DNA of 64,000 nucleotides, from positions 81,143 through 145,142 of the forward strand of contig DATBLQ010000082.1 in NCBI GenBank assembly GCA_036555325.1, in the 5' to 3' direction. Each line of letters begins with the position of its first letter. The stretch's first letter is position 1. Positions 60,169 to 64,000 of the stretch are shown piece by piece. Below the pieces are notes generated by a model, which worked only from the letters and a program-made list of their open reading frames with translations, had not been told where the DNA came from and ran no database searches. A program made the translations under genes and the position numbers. The stretch comes from DATBLQ01 sp036555325. Its GTDB lineage: Bacteria; Pseudomonadota; Alphaproteobacteria; Rhizobiales; Aestuariivirgaceae.

Positions 60169-60681
60169 TCAGCCAGCTTCAATCTCCAAACTAAGAGGAA
60201 TTGCTCTGTGGATTGCGTCGGCGACGGGAGAGTGTTTCGCAGCCCATTCGACGATCTCTTTAACTCGTTCTGCAGGCGCCGGCGAGACTACGCGAACGTG
60301 AACACGTACCCTGAGCGGGCCGGCCGGCACTGAATCGTCAGCGCCAACAAGCCCCCGATCATCTGAGTCACTGTCGACACTAACTTCCAGCTTGGTCAGG
60401 GGAACATCTTCTACCGCTGCACGCATGGCAATCATTGTAGCGTCGCAGGTCGCCAGCGCTGCCCGCAAGAGCCACCCTGGCCCCGGCGCCTCCCCGTTGC
60501 CTCCAATCGTTGGAGGCATATCGGTCGTGATAAACGCTCCGCCAGGGCCGGTGACCCGACAGCGAAGCCCGTCCTCAAGCACGGCCACCGCCGTGGAGTC
60601 CTTGCTAAGGGCGGCCGATGGATTTTTTCTCAAATAATCGACGACTCCCGCGATTGATGATCGAATGTGCTTTGCATCCAT
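60169..60681 (-). CDS. OsmC-family protein (peroxiredoxin-like)
   Basis: 170 residues. Two cysteines at OsmC positions, Cys41 (GLRCRV) and Cys79 (ALATCDATMIAMRAA), and the GGNGEAPGPGWLLRAALATC stretch mark the fold. OsmC/Ohr proteins reduce organic hydroperoxides using the Cys pair. The HTH or DUF1949 extensions seen in some relatives are absent. ATG 60681 begins at the family's usual position; the longer frame from 60780 adds 33 residues rich in Cys and Arg that do not fit. It lies between an epimerase and an ATP-grasp gene. Confidence 0.88.
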   Translation of the reverse strand: MDAKHIRSSIAGVVDYLRKNPSAALSKDSTAVAVLEDGLRCRVTGPGGAFITTDMPPTIGGNGEAPGPGWLLRAALATCDATMIAMRAAVEDVPLTKLEVSVDSDSDDRGLVGADDSVPAGPLRVRVHVRVVSPAPAERVKEIVEWAAKHSPVADAIHRAIPLSLEIEAG

Positions 60682-60801
60682 GGTGTCTGCCCGATCCGAC
60701 AAGGCTACAGCAATTCTAGTGCTGCGGGCACAGCAGATCGAGTCACTTCGCACGGCTTCGGCCCATGAACGGTCAAGCACGATGCTTTGGTGGCCCCTCC
60801 T

Positions 60802-62028
60802 CTACTCGATGTTCTGAATCGCTTCGATGCTTTCCCTGGTCAACAAATGCGCGCCCCAGTAGGCTTTCGGCAGGTTGAGAGCCGCCTTAGGATTTGCCAG
60901 AAGCAGGACCGCAGCAAAGATCGTGGGTACAGCACTGAGCCAATCCCACCTCACCGGTGTCAGTTCTTCCCGACTGCCGGCGTAGATGCCGCTGTGTGTG
61001 ACCAATCTCAGAGACTCGGCCATAAGGGCGGCTCGTGAGCTTTCACGCACTGAGCACCCCATTAGCGCCTGGATGCCCAAATGAGTATGAACACCTTCCC
61101 GATCCTCGGGAGCTTCCGGCGGATCTTCCCCCAAGGAAACGCGCAGAAGCAAGTCCGTCAGGTCAAGCCCGGACAACAGTGCGTTGATCGGCTCAACGAG
61201 TCTTGGATTGCAATCGATGTAGCGAGGAATGCCACTTGTTTCATTCAGGATGTAGTCCAGAGACAATGCTCCATGCCAATCGAGATGCTGCCCGATACGT
61301 TGCATATGCGAGCGCACTGTCGGCCGTCGCACACTGACTTTCACAGCCGGCCCGCCACCGGCGCCGCGCCGAATTTGACGATAGGCGTGCATTGCGACCA
61401 AGCGACCGCTATTGAAGACCGCCTGTGCATGTTCAATGGGCCCTACCTCGAATTGTTGAACCACGAGCTCGTCGAATGCAGTACTCGTTAGTTCAGTGAC
61501 TAGTCGCTTGAGCTCGGCGGAATTGGAGATCATCCAGACGCCTCTGCTGGCAGTCCCGATCGGCGTCTTTACAACCAAAGGAAAACGATCGAGGACGCGT
61601 AGGTCTTCAATGGTCGAAACAAAAGCGGTACTCGGCTGCGGTAGATCAAGTTCAGACAAAATACGGCTAAATTCAGCTTTGTTCAGCGCCTTGAGATAGC
61701 TTTGGAAGCTTGGCACGGCAAGCGCTACACGTTGTCCAAGCTGCTCGCGCACCTTGGCGAACAGGAGACCCTGCTCATGGATCGGAATGAGCACGTCAAA
61801 GTGCCTTCGGGCCAGCAGGCTCATGATAAAGTTCAGATACCCGAGCGGATCGGAAGCCAACCCAGGGCATCGGTGAAATCTGCTGACGAATCGAGACCAA
61901 CGGCCGATGCAATAGGGATTGGGATCGCAGATTTCGATCTCACAGTCTAAGAGGCCAAGGGCGGTTATCACTTCGCGCGCCGAAGTGCTCGATCCTTCCG
62001 AGAGAAGTATCCGACGCTTGATTCCCAT
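60802..62028 (-). CDS. ATP-grasp ligase, carboxylate-amine ligase-like
   Basis: 408 residues. An N-terminal Rossmann-like domain (RRILLSEGSSTSAREVITALGLL..FDVLIPIHEQGLLFA) is followed by the ATP-grasp core: a FPLVVKTPIGTASRGVW glycine-rich loop, DELVVQQFEVGPIEHAQ and IPRYIDCNPRLVEPINALLSG with the acidic metal-binding residues. Enzymes of this kind (carbamoyl-phosphate-synthase-like, PylC-like) join a carboxylate to an amine through an acyl phosphate. The C-terminus has a hydrophobic stretch (WDWLSAVPTIFAAVLLLANP). Its neighbour is an amidase, which would hydrolyse such an amide; both may belong to one pathway for a small amino-acid derivative. The substrate is unknown. Confidence 0.85.
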   Translation of the reverse strand: MGIKRRILLSEGSSTSAREVITALGLLDCEIEICDPNPYCIGRWSRFVSRFHRCPGLASDPLGYLNFIMSLLARRHFDVLIPIHEQGLLFAKVREQLGQRVALAVPSFQSYLKALNKAEFSRILSELDLPQPSTAFVSTIEDLRVLDRFPLVVKTPIGTASRGVWMISNSAELKRLVTELTSTAFDELVVQQFEVGPIEHAQAVFNSGRLVAMHAYRQIRRGAGGGPAVKVSVRRPTVRSHMQRIGQHLDWHGALSLDYILNETSGIPRYIDCNPRLVEPINALLSGLDLTDLLLRVSLGEDPPEAPEDREGVHTHLGIQALMGCSVRESSRAALMAESLRLVTHSGIYAGSREELTPVRWDWLSAVPTIFAAVLLLANPKAALNLPKAYWGAHLLTRESIEAIQNIE

Positions 62029-62072
62029 ATCGCGGTCTGGCTCGATTAAGCAGTACTACTCCCCAATCAGTG

Positions 62073-63602
62073 TCAAACTGCAGTTTCGGTATTACTTGAC
62101 TGTCGACTATTCCCGTACTGCAGACCGCCCCCGAATGGGGTGATCGATTCGTGCCGAGCTGCTGCTCTTAACACGGCAGAATCGGTGCGGGGAGCCCCGA
62201 TCAACTGCATCCCCATCGGGACTCCTCGAGCATCGAATCCAACCGGAACGGAAATGGCTGGACATCCCGCCATGGTCGCGTGAACTGTGACCTCCATCCA
62301 ACGATGATAGGAATCCATTTTGCGGCCTGCAATCTCTGCTGGCCAATGCGTTTGCACATCAAATGGAAAGACTTGAGCCGTCGGTAGCACAAGCAGGTCG
62401 TATTTCTCCGTCAGCGATGTCACCGTCCGATACCAACCGGTACGCACGGTTGAAGCAGCGAACACATCGAGCGCGGTCAATTTTAGCGCACCCTCAACCT
62501 CCCACTGAGCTTCGGGCTTGAGCATCGCCCAGTGCTCTCTATTGAATCTATGAGTTGCGAGGGCCGCTCCGCTGGTTGACTGGCGCAGAACAACAAACGC
62601 TTGCCAGAGGCTCTCATAGTCAAAGCCGGGCACAACTTCGTCAACTCTCCAGCCGATTTCTGCTGCTCGCCTTAACGCGGCCTCGCAAAGTGTCAAAATG
62701 CCGTCTTCCAGTGGTAAGTGCCCTCCGAGACTGCCCAGCCACGCCACGCGAGTCTCTCGTTGCTGCAGTTCAGATCGTTCGATCTGGCTTGATAGGGACC
62801 CATCAAGTGAAAGTGGCGAGTGCCTATGATATCCCGCTTGAACACTCAGCAGGAGCGCAAGGTCGGCAACAGTCCTTCCCAGTGGGCCGTCTGTTGCCAT
62901 CTGCGACAAGAACGATTCCGGCTGAGGTCCACTTGGCACCCTTCCCTGAGAGGGTCTGAACCCATAGATGTTATTATAGGCAGCCGGGTTTCGAAGCGAG
63001 CCGCCCATGTCGCTACCGTCCGCGATTGGAACCATGCTGGTCGCTAGCGCGACAGCGGCTCCGCCGCTGGATCCACCGGCAATCAGCGACTGATTGAACG
63101 CGTTTTTCGTCGATCCAAATATCTGATTATATGTATTCGAACCAAGCCCAAACTCGGAGACGTTCGTTTTTCCGACTACAATAGCACCTGCAGCCTTTAT
63201 GCGCGCGACATGATATTCGTCGGCATCGGGTACGAAACTCCGGAAAATCGGCGAGCCGAACGTTGTCGCCAGACCCTGGGTCAGAGCCAGGTCCTTAATT
63301 GCAATGGGTAGCCCGTGAAGTGGCCCTTTGACCTGTCCCCTCGACGCTAACGCATCCGCCATCTTGGCGTCATGCAGGATATCGTTTCGTTCGCGGAGGT
63401 TTATGATCGCATTCACAACAGGATTGATGGTCTCAATCCTATCAAGGAACGCTGTCACGACCTCCACTGACGATAGCTTCCTAGACCGCAAATGTTCGGT
63501 CAGAGTCGTTGCGCTAAGTTGACAAATCTCTGATGGTTGTTGAATTCCGGAGGGCGCCTTTTGATTGTGAGAGTTGGCTTGCCGGCTGATAGCTCCTACC
63601 AC
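62073..63602 (-). CDS. Amidase (amidase-signature family)
   Basis: 509 residues. The amidase-signature triad is complete: Lys103 in GLPIAIKDL, the cis-Ser178 in GGSSGGAA and nucleophile Ser202 in DGSDMGGSLRNPA. Enzymes of this family hydrolyse aliphatic or aromatic amides, indole-acetamide, or the amide of amidated tRNA. It is too long and lacks the GatBC context to be a GatA. GTG 63602 has an AGGAGGG ribosome-binding site 5-6 bases upstream. It is followed 44 bases later by the ATP-grasp ligase on the same strand. Confidence 0.92.
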   Translation of the reverse strand: MVGAISRQANSHNQKAPSGIQQPSEICQLSATTLTEHLRSRKLSSVEVVTAFLDRIETINPVVNAIINLRERNDILHDAKMADALASRGQVKGPLHGLPIAIKDLALTQGLATTFGSPIFRSFVPDADEYHVARIKAAGAIVVGKTNVSEFGLGSNTYNQIFGSTKNAFNQSLIAGGSSGGAAVALATSMVPIADGSDMGGSLRNPAAYNNIYGFRPSQGRVPSGPQPESFLSQMATDGPLGRTVADLALLLSVQAGYHRHSPLSLDGSLSSQIERSELQQRETRVAWLGSLGGHLPLEDGILTLCEAALRRAAEIGWRVDEVVPGFDYESLWQAFVVLRQSTSGAALATHRFNREHWAMLKPEAQWEVEGALKLTALDVFAASTVRTGWYRTVTSLTEKYDLLVLPTAQVFPFDVQTHWPAEIAGRKMDSYHRWMEVTVHATMAGCPAISVPVGFDARGVPMGMQLIGAPRTDSAVLRAAARHESITPFGGGLQYGNSRQSSNTETAV

Positions 63603-63837
63603 TCCACCCTCCTACTAGCTAACCCACTGCTAGTTTGCTGCTCTTCGATCGCTTCGTCGAGTCAGGATGCGAGTGGAGGCGAGCTACCTTCGCTCGCCGA
63701 TCAGTGCAGTCAGCACCTAAGATGATTTCTTAGCAAGAAGCGCAGGGCCGCACCCCTCAATGTCCTACAGGATCCGGCCCGGCTTAGTTGGCATTACAAA
63801 AAGCTGGTCGCGTCGACGGCTCAGGACGGAACCGATC

Positions 63838-64000
63838 TCATTTCTGCACCGGTTCCTTGCCTACCAGGCTGATCAGGGAGCCCAGTCCATCGACGGAAAC
63901 ATTGATGAACCTGCAATCCGATCCATCAAAATGCCAGGTAATCCTGCGGCGCTCGCGGTGAGACGCAGTGACAACACCCTTCACCTTCTCGCCGCTCTCG
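63838..64000 (-). CDS. C-terminal part of an unidentified protein (5' end outside window)
   Basis: The minus-strand frame is open from the right edge to a TGA at 63838-63840. The visible 53 codons read ESGEKVKGVVTASHRERRRI, then TWHFDGSDCRFINVSVDGLG, ending LISLVGKEPVQK. The composition looks like a real beta-rich domain end but no family is recognised. It lies 235 bases upstream of the amidase start; that gap shows nothing else. Confidence 0.45.
   Translation of the reverse strand, partial: ESGEKVKGVVTASHRERRRITWHFDGSDCRFINVSVDGLGSLISLVGKEPVQK

Noticed and set aside
1..64000. CRISPR array, insertion sequence or prophage
   Set aside because: I saw no regularly spaced repeats, no transposase motifs and no phage structural genes; the only mobile-element trace is the dead integrase.

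Overview
The window looks like a chromosomal stretch of an alphaproteobacterium, most likely of the order Hyphomicrobiales (Rhizobiales). The signs are several class III cyclase / TolB-like / TPR proteins, Tat-dependent ABC binding proteins, a DUF4153 membrane protein, a CopC-CopD fusion, and small basic and Cys/Trp-rich exported proteins of rhizobial type. Base composition is moderate by eye; I did not compute it. I see no insertion sequence, CRISPR array, rRNA or replication origin. The only RNA gene I can support is a tRNA-Ser(UGA) near the left end.

Layout, left to right. 0-6 kb: the tail of a class II aldolase, tRNA-Ser, a beta-propeller scrap, two tandem cyclase/TPR regulators, and a frameshifted tyrosine integrase that may be left from an element at the tRNA. 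6-13.6 kb: a DUF4153 membrane protein; an operon of a 5-FTHF cyclo-ligase-like protein, an NMT1/THI5-type binding protein, an ATPase and a fused double permease; then a predicted barrel protein with a cysteine-rich tail. 13.6-19.5 kb: a PaaK/CapK-type adenylating enzyme, a third, membrane-anchored cyclase/TPR regulator, and a bifunctional penicillin-binding protein. 19.5-28.7 kb: a coherent uptake-and-degradation cluster (LLM oxidoreductase, alpha/beta hydrolase, amidohydrolase, complete Dpp/Opp-type ABC transporter).

28.6-41 kb is a metal-homeostasis region mixed with decayed genes. Intact genes include an orphan NMT1-like binding protein, a DUF2946-like peptide, a YcnI-type copper protein, a CopC-CopD fusion, HupE and a DUF1007-NicO/RcnA fusion. 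The debris includes an inverted copD fragment, the tail of a zinc/manganese binding protein, kdpF followed by a broken kdpA, a fourth cyclase fragment, the head of a general stress protein and a core piece of a formylglycine-generating-enzyme domain. Intact YetF-like, RraA-like and ArsC genes sit among these.

41-48.4 kb holds single enzymes (MetE-like, SDR, methyltransferase, class IV aminotransferase), small exported proteins and a DUF3520 pseudogene. 48.9-53.5 kb is the best candidate for a poorly described system: a B12-binding/DUF4070 radical SAM protein facing a tight operon of type III polyketide synthase, methyltransferase and FAD-dependent reductase. This could make a methylated, reduced polyketide lipid or quinone. 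53.7-58.7 kb carries dacB, a twice-frameshifted DUF1772 pseudogene, several small genes, a strong hairpin terminator and an outer-membrane barrel. 58.8-63.6 kb is a minus-strand run of a lysine/arginine-rich protein, an epimerase-type SDR, an OsmC protein, an ATP-grasp ligase and an amidase.

The recurring theme is fresh gene decay. At least eleven fragments can still be assigned to a family, and several are broken by single-base indels that can be located exactly. All functional calls come from reading motifs; no database search was run.
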